From assembly GCF_026672275.1 (NCBI RefSeq), contig NZ_JANQCD010000013.1, positions 1 to 64,000 of the forward strand: 64,000 nt of DNA, in the 5' to 3' direction. The notes under the pieces are model-generated. The model was given only the letters and a program-made list of their open reading frames with translations, ran no database searches and had not been told where the DNA came from. The DNA is from Marinifilum sp. D737 (lineage in GTDB: Bacteria; Bacteroidota; Bacteroidia; Bacteroidales; Marinifilaceae). Shown piece after piece: positions 55,498-64,000 of the stretch. Within the stretch, counting starts at the first letter, position 1, and each line of letters starts with the position of its first letter. Made by a program: the position numbers and the translations under genes.

Positions 55498-56304
55498 TTA
55501 AATTTCTTCGTACCCTATTAATCGTTTAATTCTAAGCTTTTCTTTTTCACCGGCATTGAGTTTTCTATCGCTCTTAAGAACATGTTTTTCCCATGAACCA
55601 TACATCGGATTAGGCAGTACAATAAATTTTGCTCCAAAAAGAGCTTTCATGCTATCAACTTTTCCAAAACCATAATTTTCTGACCTGTCTTCAAAAAATT
55701 CATCAAAATCTCCAATGTTATCGCCAGCAAGAATCAGAATATCATGAGTTTCGCTCACTTTATTTCGTCTTTCAGTTTTCACGCTAGTATTGGTTTTAAG
55801 CAGAATGTGTGCTTCATCTGCAAAAGGAAAACCTAGTTCTTTAAGGTTTTGTAATGTTTTCTTTGTAGCAGACGTATCTCTGTTTGAGATGTAAAAAGTT
55901 TCAACTCCTTTCGATTCCGCATATTTTAAAAACTCTAACGATCCTGGCGTAGCTTTAGCTTTAGCCATATCGGTCCATTCTTTCCATGCTGCTGATGAGT
56001 ATGACTTTCCTGTTCTAATCGAGTTGGTTTCGAAAGGGCTATTGTCCAAAACTGTTTCATCAATATCAACCACAACGGCTTTGGCTTTTTTTCCAGAATA
56101 AGTAGCCAATTGTTTGTCTAAAGATAGTTTTGCAGCGTTAAATGCCTGATAGTATAGTGCTCTACATTCTGATGTTCTTTGATACCATAGAGTAGCCATT
56201 ACCAAATGTTCATTTGGATTTTGTGTATTCTTGTTGTTTACAGGATTTTGCTGACAAGCAAACAGGCCTGTAGCGATTAGAATCGCAAAAAATATTTTTC
56301 TCAT
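55498..56304 (-). CDS. 5'-nucleotidase, lipoprotein e(P4) family
   Basis: 268 residues. Lipobox LFAC with Cys near 17. HAD-type motif VVVDIDETVLDNSPF and FYISNRDTSATKKTL, then LILAGDNIGDFDEFF. Class C acid phosphatase on the outside of the cell, which removes phosphate from nucleotides such as NMN. Confidence 0.92.
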   Translation of the reverse strand: MRKIFFAILIATGLFACQQNPVNNKNTQNPNEHLVMATLWYQRTSECRALYYQAFNAAKLSLDKQLATYSGKKAKAVVVDIDETVLDNSPFETNSIRTGKSYSSAAWKEWTDMAKAKATPGSLEFLKYAESKGVETFYISNRDTSATKKTLQNLKELGFPFADEAHILLKTNTSVKTERRNKVSETHDILILAGDNIGDFDEFFEDRSENYGFGKVDSMKALFGAKFIVLPNPMYGSWEKHVLKSDRKLNAGEKEKLRIKRLIGYEEI

Positions 56305-56456
56305 GTGAGTTTGTGTTATAATTTTAAACTTTCACCTTCTTTTGGGTGATCGGATTTACACGGAAAGGAAAAATAAATGGTTTAAATTCGAAGATAATAA
56401 AAAATAGCTGTAACATTTCAAATATCTTGTGCGTCCTAGATATGAAACTGGCCTAA

Positions 56457-56942
56457 ATGAACACTGTAGAGTACAATAAAAGCGTAGACAAGTATGCCGA
56501 TGGCATGTTTCGCTTTATCCTCAAAAATATTAAAGATGAGGATAAAGCACGTGATATCGTACAGGACAGTTTCGAGAAATTGTGGCGTAATATTGAGAAT
56601 GTAAATTATCAGAAAGTAAAGTCATATCTTTTCACAACAGCTTATCATACCATGATCGATTTGATAAGAAAAGAGAAAAGAAAAGAAGATTTTGAGAATG
56701 TTGATGTAAAAGAATATTCACATTCGGAACAGTATAGCGATTTAAAAGAGGTTTTAAATATTGCATTGGAGAAGCTTTCAGATATTCAAAGATCTGTAAT
56801 ACTATTGCGGGATTATGAAGGATATTCATATGCAGAAATTGCAGAGATTACCGATTTAAGTGAATCGCAGGTGAAAGTTTACATTTACAGGGCCAGGAAA
56901 AATTTGAAAAGTTTCATTGGTAGTATAGAAACATTGGTGTAG
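56457..56942 (+). CDS. ECF RNA polymerase sigma factor (second locus)
   Basis: 161 residues. Sigma-2 with EDKARDIVQDSFEKLWRNIENV, and sigma-4 with LRDYEGYSYAEIAEITDLSESQVKVYIYRARKNLKSFI. It starts a three-gene run with a membrane protein and an outer-membrane barrel. It lacks the promoter-like sequence found before the first sigma gene, so it is probably a separate regulon. Confidence 0.93.
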   Translation: MNTVEYNKSVDKYADGMFRFILKNIKDEDKARDIVQDSFEKLWRNIENVNYQKVKSYLFTTAYHTMIDLIRKEKRKEDFENVDVKEYSHSEQYSDLKEVLNIALEKLSDIQRSVILLRDYEGYSYAEIAEITDLSESQVKVYIYRARKNLKSFIGSIETLV

Positions 56943-56950
56943 AAAGATTG

Positions 56951-58060
56951 ATGATGAGAAGAATAGACAGACACAATTACGAAGAATTCTTTCTTGATTA
57001 TTTGGAAGGAAATTTGAACGATTCAGAGAAGAAAAATCTGGAAAGTTTCCTTGCGCTTAATCCTGATTTAAAGGAGGAGTTGGACGAAATGTGCCTGCTT
57101 GAGTTGGAGGAAGAGGACATTATTTTTGACAAATCATCATTGAAACAGATTCCTTTTGAAACAGATTTTGAGGATTTTTGTGTAGCCAAACTGGAAGGTG
57201 ATTTAGAACAAGAAGAAGAGCTCGCTTTCACGAAATATCTGAATGAGAATCTTATTGGCAAAGCGCAATACCAATTGTTTGAGAGAACAAAGCTTAAAAC
57301 TGATAATGATATCATTTATCCCGATAAGGAAGAACTGAAGAGAAAGGAACGTAAGATTATTCCTTACTGGATGATTTCCGGAGTAGGTATTGCTGCATCG
57401 ATATTGCTTCTTTTTTCGGTTTGGAATACTTCTATTTCTGATAAAAACGCAGATCAGGATTCAGCTAAAAAAGTTGCTTATAATGATTCTGTAAAAAAGG
57501 TAGTGGTTACACCAACCAAAAATTCAAATAGATTGGAAAAATTGGTTGAAATTAAGGCAGAATCGCAAACAACAAAGCAAGAGGCTGATGACATAGGCAA
57601 TCAAGAAGTTGAAACAGTAATTGCAAAGAGCCAACCAATAGAAAATAAAACAGATAGGATTTTTACTAAACAATCAATTGCAGAGAGTCCAATGGATACG
57701 AAGCAAGTTGCTTCTCAAAAAGTGAGTTTACCTGAAGTCATTAAAACAGCAGAGCTTAAAGTTTTAGCCAATGTTGAAGTGGTTGACCAGAAAATTGAGG
57801 TTTCAAATCAGGAAAAAGAAATGAATGAGCTTCCTGTTAATTCTGGTTTGGCTAATCTTGGCATGTCTTGGAAGTCAAGCGTAAAAGCGAAAAGAAAAAG
57901 CAATTCATTGCTTTATGCAGTTGCAAAAATCGGAGTTGACAAGATAGGAGAGATTGCTGGAAAGAAAGTACAATTAGATAAACAATACGATTCAGAAACA
58001 GAAAAAACACGTTTAAACTTCAATACCAAAGGCTTAGGCTTTTCTACTTCAATAAAATAA
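56951..58060 (+). CDS. Anti-sigma-like membrane protein with duplicated N-terminal domain
   Basis: 369 residues from ATG 56951; ATG 56954 is equally possible. The cytoplasmic part has two similar acidic helical units (YEEFFLDYLEGNLNDSEKK and FEDFCVAKLEGDLEQEEEL). One membrane helix follows (near 138-157), then a low-complexity Lys/Glu/Val-rich extracytoplasmic part. Position after a sigma gene suggests anti-sigma function. The two N-terminal units resemble the start of the anti-sigma-like protein at 3580-4329. Confidence 0.7.
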   Translation: MMRRIDRHNYEEFFLDYLEGNLNDSEKKNLESFLALNPDLKEELDEMCLLELEEEDIIFDKSSLKQIPFETDFEDFCVAKLEGDLEQEEELAFTKYLNENLIGKAQYQLFERTKLKTDNDIIYPDKEELKRKERKIIPYWMISGVGIAASILLLFSVWNTSISDKNADQDSAKKVAYNDSVKKVVVTPTKNSNRLEKLVEIKAESQTTKQEADDIGNQEVETVIAKSQPIENKTDRIFTKQSIAESPMDTKQVASQKVSLPEVIKTAELKVLANVEVVDQKIEVSNQEKEMNELPVNSGLANLGMSWKSSVKAKRKSNSLLYAVAKIGVDKIGEIAGKKVQLDKQYDSETEKTRLNFNTKGLGFSTSIK

Positions 58061-58124
58061 AAACTACCTGTAACTAATGGGCTGTTGATTCGTCCTACCC
58101 ATAGAATTACCTAAAAATATTGTT

Positions 58125-59183
58125 ATGAAGAAATTACTTGTAATGTATTTTGCACTTGCAATTGGATGCAGTGCTTACGCTCAAAATACAATTGATACAT
58201 TAAAAACGGATACTCTTAAGAAGAAAAAAATCTTAATAGAAGATAGTTGGTCTAATAAAAAGAAAAAAGCTGAAAGCAAGCACACCTTTCAAAAAACTGT
58301 GGATCAGGATACCATGAAGGTGGAGTTTATGAACAGAGATGTTGTAAAAGCAGTTGAAACCGAAGGTGGAGCCAAGATTAAGGTAGGTAAGATTGGAAAG
58401 TTTGCTTACCAGGAAGGCCGTGACACAACTAAAATTAGGATTGGTGGAAAACAGATTAACATTATAGACGGTTGGCATGGAACCAGAATTAAGATTGAGA
58501 AAGTGCATCCTTGGGATCCGGATCAGGATAAATTTTTTATGGAAAAAGAACCTGATTTTAGAGGACACTGGGCGGGATTTGAAATGGGGATAAATGGTTT
58601 TGCCGATGAAGATTATACAGGTTATTCCTATGATTTTATGGAATTGGATATGGCGAAATCTATTGCTGTTAACCTAAATTTTTTACAATACGATATCAGT
58701 TTGCAAAAAGAAAGAAATACAATTGGTTTGGTAACTGGTTTAGGTTTAGAGTGGAACAACTACAGGTTTGATAATGATATTACTTTGCAAAAGGTAAATG
58801 GAGTGATACAACCTCTGGATTTGTCTGTTGCACATCCGGATTGGAATATTAAAAAGACAAAACTAACAACGCTTTACCTTACGGTTCCATTGTTAATGGA
58901 ATTCCAAATTCCAGTCAAGTATAAGAAGAGAAGAATTCATATGTCAGCTGGTGTTGTGGGAGGTTTAAGACTTGGTTCACATACCAAAATTAAACATGGA
59001 GGTGATAAAGATAAAGATCATGATGATTTTAAGTTGAAAACATTGAGATATGCAGCACATGCTCGTATTGGTTACCGTTCTTTGAACTTTTTTGCAACTT
59101 ATGGTTTAACCGAATTATTTGAAAATGGCAAAGGTCCTGACTTAACACCGTTTACAGTAGGAATTACCTTGGTTAGCTTTTAA
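58125..59183 (+). CDS. Outer-membrane beta-barrel protein (PorT-like)
   Basis: 352 residues with signal peptide (MKKLLVMYFALAIGCSAYAQ). A hydrophilic Lys-rich region (25-135), then alternating strands ending VGITLVSF. It is the third gene of the sigma/anti-sigma-like run and may be its output or sensor. A His/Asp/Lys-rich loop (HGGDKDKDHDDFK) near 293-305 could bind metal. Confidence 0.7.
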   Translation: MKKLLVMYFALAIGCSAYAQNTIDTLKTDTLKKKKILIEDSWSNKKKKAESKHTFQKTVDQDTMKVEFMNRDVVKAVETEGGAKIKVGKIGKFAYQEGRDTTKIRIGGKQINIIDGWHGTRIKIEKVHPWDPDQDKFFMEKEPDFRGHWAGFEMGINGFADEDYTGYSYDFMELDMAKSIAVNLNFLQYDISLQKERNTIGLVTGLGLEWNNYRFDNDITLQKVNGVIQPLDLSVAHPDWNIKKTKLTTLYLTVPLLMEFQIPVKYKKRRIHMSAGVVGGLRLGSHTKIKHGGDKDKDHDDFKLKTLRYAAHARIGYRSLNFFATYGLTELFENGKGPDLTPFTVGITLVSF

Positions 59184-59214
59184 AGTTAAAACTCTAATTT
59201 TGACAAACGGCCAG

Positions 59215-59239
59215 ATTTTATTGAAGTCTGTCCGTTTTG
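59215..59239 (+). terminator. Terminator after outer-membrane barrel gene
   Basis: An imperfect AAACGGCCAGA/TCTGTCCGTTT stem with T's. Confidence 0.65.
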
Positions 59240-59305
59240 TTATTATGAGATGTTCCATTTTGACCAATGTTTATATTATTAGCATAAATATAGTATATTA
59301 GAGGC

Positions 59306-61312
59306 ATGAAAAGATTTCCCCAATATATACTAATAATATTATGTTTTCCATTTTTTGGTTTTGAAAGTTTCGAAACTCAAGTTAGTTTGGATAGCTTACA
59401 AAAGAGATATGGTTCGTCGGCAGGTCAAAATAAATTGAATGCCTTACTTGATCTTAGTAAATTTTATTGGAACACCGATCCTACGCAAGCAATAGAAAAA
59501 TCAAAACATGCGCTAGGAACAGCACAGTCTCTTGAGAGTACCCCGGAAATTATAAAAGCGATGTTTTATGTTGGGACTGCATACTATTACGATAATCAAC
59601 TTGATAATTCGCTGGATTATCTGCTCCAGGCACATCATCATGCCGAAAAAAATAACTTTAAGAAAGAAATAGCTGATATTAGTATGCAATTGGCAACGGT
59701 TTATTATGAAACCAATCGCTTAAATAAATCATATTCCTATACCATTCAAGCTTTTAATATCTACGAAACCTTTGGCGATGAAGGTGGGATTGCTGGTTGT
59801 GAGAACTTATTGGGTTTGTATTACAAAGGCATTGGTGTATATGATGAAGCTCAAAAGCATTTTGAAATCGCACTTGAAATAGGTAAGAAATTATCCCGGG
59901 AAAAAATAATACGATCCGTTTTAAATGACTTAGGATCAATGTATGCCGAAATTGGAGAAACAGATAAAGCCATAGGAATTTACCAAGATGCATTGCAATA
60001 TCATAAAATAAATGGTAACAGCTTTAAAAGTGGAGCCTTCGAATTGGACTTATCCCAATTGTACATTCAAAATGGGGAGTTGACCAATGCAAAAAAACAT
60101 TTGGATAGAGGATATGCTATTGCGGTAAATCTTAAATCCAAAAGGTTATATCGTGATTATTACAGAATTCTGGCCAGTTATCAAATCCAAAGTGGCAAAC
60201 AAAAAGAATCAGTACTGGCTTTTCAAAAGCTACAGCAATATCAGGATTCCATCGCTGATGATAAGTTAAGCAATAAGATTGAAGAGTTGGATTCGCGCCA
60301 TGCAATTAGTATTAAGAATCAGGAAAATCAAGTTTTGAGGGATGAAAATCAGGAACAGCAATTAAAAATTACTCGCCAGTATATTGTTGGATTATTGATT
60401 TTAATGGTTTTCATTTCGGTGATTTTTATCTTGATCATCAGGTATAGAAATAACCTGAAAGACAACGAACTATTGCATTTGAAAAACAGCTTGGTTCATC
60501 AACATCAAGAGGAACTGATAGAAGCCATGAAGCGAATCAAAATAAGTGAAGACAAGCTTCGGGTTGCCAATGATACCAAGGATAAAATGTTCTCATTAAT
60601 AGCACACGATTTAAGAGGTGCCATTGGTAATATCAGTAATGGGTTGAGAATGTACCTGGGAGAGGAGGATTTGGACCTTACAGAGGAAGATAAGGAGGAG
60701 TTTTTACAAGCTCTGTTTCATTCTTCAGATAATGCCTATGAACTTTTGGAAAACCTTTTGTATTGGGCAAAAAATCAAACTTCAACACTTTCGGCCAATA
60801 AACAAATGGTTGATGCCTGTTCAATCATCAATTCCAATATTGGTTTATTGAGTGATTTGGCCAAAATTAAATCCATTAACCTGTTTACTTCAGAGAACCC
60901 AAATATAGAAGTGTTTGTTGATTGGAACATGATCAATACCGTGCTGAGGAACCTGATTTCCAATGCCATTAAATTCACCAATAAAGGTGGTAATGTGGAG
61001 ATTAAATCGGAGATAGGAGAGCACTTTGTTAAAATCTCAGTAATTGATGATGGTATTGGCATGCTACCTGATCAGGTGGATAATATTTACGATGGAAAAA
61101 CTACTGACGGAACAGCTGCAGAGAAGGGCACTGGTTTAGGATTGACCCTTTGTCGCGACTTCTTGATTAAAAATCATGGTAAAATGATTGTTAGCAGTGA
61201 AGTGGATAAGGGAAGTACTTTTGCTTTTATTATTCCACGTCGCCCAATGAATCATGAAAAATATTTGGAATTAGTAGAAAAAGAGCCTCTTCTTTTCTTG
61301 ATTAATAGTTAA
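59306..61312 (+). CDS. TPR sensor histidine kinase
   Basis: 668 residues: signal peptide, periplasmic TPR array (about 30-345), membrane helix (about 355-377), coiled coil, HisKA with H434 (FSLIAHDLRGAIG), and HATPase (about 530-645) with NLISNAIKFT, DDGIGM and GTGLGL. A common Bacteroidota type. No response regulator next to it. Confidence 0.93.
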   Translation: MKRFPQYILIILCFPFFGFESFETQVSLDSLQKRYGSSAGQNKLNALLDLSKFYWNTDPTQAIEKSKHALGTAQSLESTPEIIKAMFYVGTAYYYDNQLDNSLDYLLQAHHHAEKNNFKKEIADISMQLATVYYETNRLNKSYSYTIQAFNIYETFGDEGGIAGCENLLGLYYKGIGVYDEAQKHFEIALEIGKKLSREKIIRSVLNDLGSMYAEIGETDKAIGIYQDALQYHKINGNSFKSGAFELDLSQLYIQNGELTNAKKHLDRGYAIAVNLKSKRLYRDYYRILASYQIQSGKQKESVLAFQKLQQYQDSIADDKLSNKIEELDSRHAISIKNQENQVLRDENQEQQLKITRQYIVGLLILMVFISVIFILIIRYRNNLKDNELLHLKNSLVHQHQEELIEAMKRIKISEDKLRVANDTKDKMFSLIAHDLRGAIGNISNGLRMYLGEEDLDLTEEDKEEFLQALFHSSDNAYELLENLLYWAKNQTSTLSANKQMVDACSIINSNIGLLSDLAKIKSINLFTSENPNIEVFVDWNMINTVLRNLISNAIKFTNKGGNVEIKSEIGEHFVKISVIDDGIGMLPDQVDNIYDGKTTDGTAAEKGTGLGLTLCRDFLIKNHGKMIVSSEVDKGSTFAFIIPRRPMNHEKYLELVEKEPLLFLINS

Positions 61313-61358
61313 ATTTAGAGCTGAAATACACATAAGCTTAAACTAAATTTACATACAC

Positions 61359-62069
61359 ATGAGATTATTACTGATCAGTAATTCAACCAATCCGGGTGAG
61401 GAATACCTGGATTATCCAAAACACAATATCAAAGAGTTTTTAGGAGAGAAACCAGTAAAAGCGCTCTTTATTCCTTACGCAGGAGTAACGGTATCTTTCG
61501 ATGATTACGAAGCCAAAGTAAAAGAAAGATTCAACGAAGTGGGGCACGATATCGTATCGATTCACCATTTTGAAAATCCGATACAGGCAGTTGAAGAAGC
61601 CGAGGCAATTGTTGTTGGTGGCGGAAGCACCTGGAACCTGCTTCATTTGATTCACAAATACAATCTAACCGAACCGATTCGCAACAAAGTGATCAACGAA
61701 AAGGCTCCTTACATTGGTTGGAGTGCAGGATCAAACTTAACCTGTCCTACCATCAAAACAACCAACGATATGCCAATTATCGACCCTATGGGATTCGATG
61801 CGTTAAATTTGATTCCTTTCCAGATCAATCCTCATTATTTGGATAAAAATCCGGAAGGACATGGAGGAGAAACTCGCGAAGATCGTATCAACGAATTTAT
61901 GGTATTGAATCCTGATGTATACATTGCCGGATTGAGAGAAGCAACCATGTTTTTGGTAGAGGATAACAACATCAAATTAATTGGCGACAGACAATGTAGA
62001 ATCTTTAAGAACGGCATTGAAACTTACGAACTAAGTGCAGGTGACGATTTCAATTTCTTATTGAAATAA
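61359..62069 (+). CDS. pepE: Dipeptidase E (peptidase S51)
   Basis: Cleaves Asp-X dipeptides. 236 residues. Catalytic Ser in GWSAGSN near 126, with GGGSTWNLL before it and HYLDKNPEGHGGETREDR after it, matching PepE. Cytoplasmic. Confidence 0.93.
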   Translation: MRLLLISNSTNPGEEYLDYPKHNIKEFLGEKPVKALFIPYAGVTVSFDDYEAKVKERFNEVGHDIVSIHHFENPIQAVEEAEAIVVGGGSTWNLLHLIHKYNLTEPIRNKVINEKAPYIGWSAGSNLTCPTIKTTNDMPIIDPMGFDALNLIPFQINPHYLDKNPEGHGGETREDRINEFMVLNPDVYIAGLREATMFLVEDNNIKLIGDRQCRIFKNGIETYELSAGDDFNFLLK

Positions 62070-62091
62070 GATCATTGCTAAAAATATAAAG

Positions 62092-62122
62092 AAGCGATTA
62101 GGGTGACTTAATCGCTTTTTTT
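62092..62122 (+). terminator. Terminator after pepE
   Basis: AAGCGATTA/TAATCGCTT stem and T7. It overlaps the leader of the next gene. Confidence 0.8.
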
Positions 62123-62176
62123 GTTTTGAATTTCTACCTTTGTGGCCGAAATAAAAGTTTAAACAAACACTTACTC

Positions 62177-63763
62177 ATGGACTTACTTTCCTCGGCTTAT
62201 TTTGTTCTATTTCTTATTGTTGCTATCGGATTTATTGTTGGAAACATTAAAATAAAAGGAATTTCTTTAGATGTTTCGGCAGTTATTTTTGTTGCCTTGG
62301 TTTTTGGACACTTTGGTGTAAGCATTCCTAAGGATATCCAAAATATTGGACTTACCCTGTTTATATTTACCATAGGAATTCAGGCCGGACCTGGTTTTTT
62401 CGAATCCTTTAAAAAGAATGGGAGAGAGCTAATCGTATTGGCTTTTATTTTGGTTGGTAGTGCCTCCTTGGTTACCATTTTACTTGCCTTAATTTTTAAA
62501 ATCGATACCGATATTGCCATAGGATTGTTAACTGGATCGTTAACCAGCACACCCGGACTTGCAGCAGCTATAGAATCTACCCAATCAGCAATGGCATCTA
62601 TTGGTTATGGTATTGCTTATCCTTTTGGAGTTATTGGGGTAATTTTGTTTGTGAGAATGTATCCAAAACTGTTTAAAGTGGATATTGAAAAAGAAGCACA
62701 AAAGCTGGAAGATGAGGCTCAGCAGAATTTTCCTGAACTATTTAATAAGAACTTTGTAGTTGAGAATGAAAATATTGTTGGCAGAAGCATTGCCGAGCTT
62801 AAAATTCGATCGATGACCCAAGCCAATATTTCAAGAATCATGCACAATGGGGAAAGTATTGTTCCTACACCAAATACCATTTTAGAAACTGGCGATATTG
62901 TGAAGCTTATTGGTACCGAGCAGGCCTTGGAGAGAGCCAAAATGATTATTGGTGAAGAGACGGGGGAGAAAATTCCTTTAAGCCGTGATTATGTGGTTGA
63001 ATCGGTTTTAGTAACCAACAAGCAGGTGGTAAATAAAACCATTGGGCAGCTAAACGTTTTGGCCAATTACAATGCTCGTATTACCCGTATCCGCAGAGCG
63101 GGAATTGATATGGTAGCCAGTTCAAAATCGGAAATCCGTTTTGGGGATAAACTGGTTGTTGCTTGTGGAACCGCTAATATCAACAATGTGCGTCACTTGT
63201 TTGGGAACGATAGCAAGAAGTTATCTGATACCGATTTCTTTCCAATTGCCACAGGAATTGTACTTGGTGTTTTGGTAGGGAAGTTAAAAATTTCCTTTAC
63301 GGATGAGTTTACCTTTAGCCTTGGATTAACAGGCGGTGTGCTTATGGTAGCCTTGGTTTTAAGTAGAATTGGTAAAACAGGACCTATCCTTTGGACCATG
63401 TCGGGGTCGGCAAACCAATTGCTTCGACAACTTGGATTACTCATGTTTTTGGCTGTGGTGGGAACCAGTGCAGGGGCTCATTTGGTAAAAACTTTTCAGG
63501 AATCGGGTTTGGCACTATTTGCAATAGGTCTTGCAATTACCTTGTTGCCAATGATTCTTACCACTCTAATTGGGCATTTTGTATTAAAAATGAACATTCT
63601 CAATTTATTGGGAGCTTTAACAGGCAGTATGACCAGTACACCTGGTTTGGCTGCAGTTGATGGCATGTCTGATTCCAGTGCACAATCAATTGCCTATGCC
63701 ACAGTTTATCCCATTGCAATGGTGTTTTTAATTGTTTGTGTGCAGATATTAAGCATGTTGTAA
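62177..63763 (+). CDS. AspT/YidE-type transporter with TrkA-C domain
   Basis: 528 residues from ATG 62177; an upstream frame would add 17 non-hydrophobic residues. Two membrane halves of about five helices flank a cytoplasmic TrkA-C-like region (about 200-370). Each half carries the duplicated motif (GSLTSTPGLAAAIE near 134-147 and GSMTSTPGLAAVDG near 482-495). Related proteins are aspartate:alanine exchangers; this substrate is unknown. Confidence 0.87.
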   Translation: MDLLSSAYFVLFLIVAIGFIVGNIKIKGISLDVSAVIFVALVFGHFGVSIPKDIQNIGLTLFIFTIGIQAGPGFFESFKKNGRELIVLAFILVGSASLVTILLALIFKIDTDIAIGLLTGSLTSTPGLAAAIESTQSAMASIGYGIAYPFGVIGVILFVRMYPKLFKVDIEKEAQKLEDEAQQNFPELFNKNFVVENENIVGRSIAELKIRSMTQANISRIMHNGESIVPTPNTILETGDIVKLIGTEQALERAKMIIGEETGEKIPLSRDYVVESVLVTNKQVVNKTIGQLNVLANYNARITRIRRAGIDMVASSKSEIRFGDKLVVACGTANINNVRHLFGNDSKKLSDTDFFPIATGIVLGVLVGKLKISFTDEFTFSLGLTGGVLMVALVLSRIGKTGPILWTMSGSANQLLRQLGLLMFLAVVGTSAGAHLVKTFQESGLALFAIGLAITLLPMILTTLIGHFVLKMNILNLLGALTGSMTSTPGLAAVDGMSDSSAQSIAYATVYPIAMVFLIVCVQILSML

Positions 63764-63829
63764 AGAACCGATTCCTGCCATCAGGAAGATTACATCATAC
63801 CATAAACAAGTTAGGAAATACACGGGTTT

Positions 63830-64000
63830 TTATTTGCACGGACAGAGTAGAAGCGCTCCCGGACAAGAGTATCTTGAATATTCCTGTCCGGGAAGATCAC
63901 ACCCATGTCCGGGAAAGCCTACCTGCCTGTCCGGGAAGCATTTCTTTGTGTCCGGGAAGCTATACTCTTTGTCTGGGAACACATCAGGCTTGTCCGGGAA
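63830..64000 (-). CDS. Candidate C-terminal frame with FPD heptads (low certainty)
   Basis: On the minus strand one frame stays open from the right edge to a stop at 63832-63830. It reads FPDKPDV, FPDKEYS, FPDTKKC, FPDRQVG, then degrades (FPGHGCD). A coding repeat is possible, but the 22-bp gap between two units changes the pattern, which favours non-coding repeats. Confidence 0.2.
   Translation of the reverse strand, partial: FPDKPDVFPDKEYSFPDTKKCFPDRQVGFPGHGCDLPGQEYSRYSCPGALLLCPCK
63857..64000. repeat. 21-22 bp tandem array of TGTCCGGGAA units
   Basis: TGTCCGGGAA-like cores start at 63885, 63906, 63928, 63949, 63970 (TCTGG variant) and 63991, that is at 21 or 22 bp intervals. An inverted copy (TCCCGGACA) is at 63857-63865. 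The bases between cores vary. The array runs off the window. It is far richer in GC than its surroundings. Confidence 0.8.

Noticed and set aside
63885-64000. Possible CRISPR array
   Set aside because: Cores are about 10 bp and gaps about 11-12 bp, too short for CRISPR repeats and spacers, and there are no cas genes.

Overview
The window looks like chromosome from an AT-rich Bacteroidota, most plausibly an order Marinilabiliales-type marine anaerobe. The genus is not determined. The reasons are the family content (DUF4292, DUF4271 and DUF4175 proteins, a TPR-CHAT protein, GG-leader peptides, TPR histidine kinases, long helical inserts in cyclophilins) and several TAnnTTTG-type promoter elements. 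No rRNA, IS transposase, phage or CRISPR array was seen.

Layout. (1) 0-5 kb: the left edge carries two near-identical minus-strand starts of tiny double-glycine (GG) leader peptides, then a TPR-CHAT protease-like protein, a TPR anti-sigma-like protein and an ECF-type sigma factor. (2) 5.3-13.4 kb: two tRNA-Val genes, two exported cyclophilins, a MITE-like inverted-repeat element, pheS, an OsmC protein, a Crp/Fnr regulator, a thioredoxin-like lipoprotein and a secreted protein. (3) 13.5-21.1 kb: a peptide export locus with a small HTH protein, a two-cysteine GG-leader precursor, an M28 peptidase with an in-frame stop near its C-terminus, a C39-like/VKOR/thioredoxin fusion, a C39-peptidase ABC exporter and its HlyD partner. 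(4) 21-35 kb: a ROK kinase and membrane proteins, then a cell-envelope run (flippase, dut, nucleotidyltransferase, TPR protein, DUF4292, EnvC-like, DUF4175), an HATPase and ybeY. (5) 35-51 kb: mnmG, adenine deaminase, uvrC, lipoate ligase, dtd, MazG-like, deoC, histidine kinase, polyprenyl synthase, ArsR, queD-like and polA. (6) 51-64 kb: ctpA, yidD, rnpA, hemD, DUF4271 and an e(P4) phosphatase on the minus strand; then a second sigma locus, a TPR histidine kinase, pepE, an AspT-type transporter and a 21-22 bp repeat array at the right edge.

The main new observation is a 33-bp two-part sequence, AGGGTTAC(C/T)-N14-GGAAT, found three times with identical spacing: before the left-edge GG peptide, before the sigma gene itself, and before the small HTH gene of the peptide export locus. 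It looks like the sigma factor's own promoter. It would join the TPR-CHAT/sigma/anti-sigma module and both GG-peptide loci into one regulon: a sensor and protease-like arm, a sigma switch, secreted disulfide-capable peptides, and a processing and export machine. This is inference from sequence only.

Two parS-like palindromes (23774 and 37053, the second just after mnmG) suggest the window is fairly close to the replication origin, though no dnaA or oriC is present.
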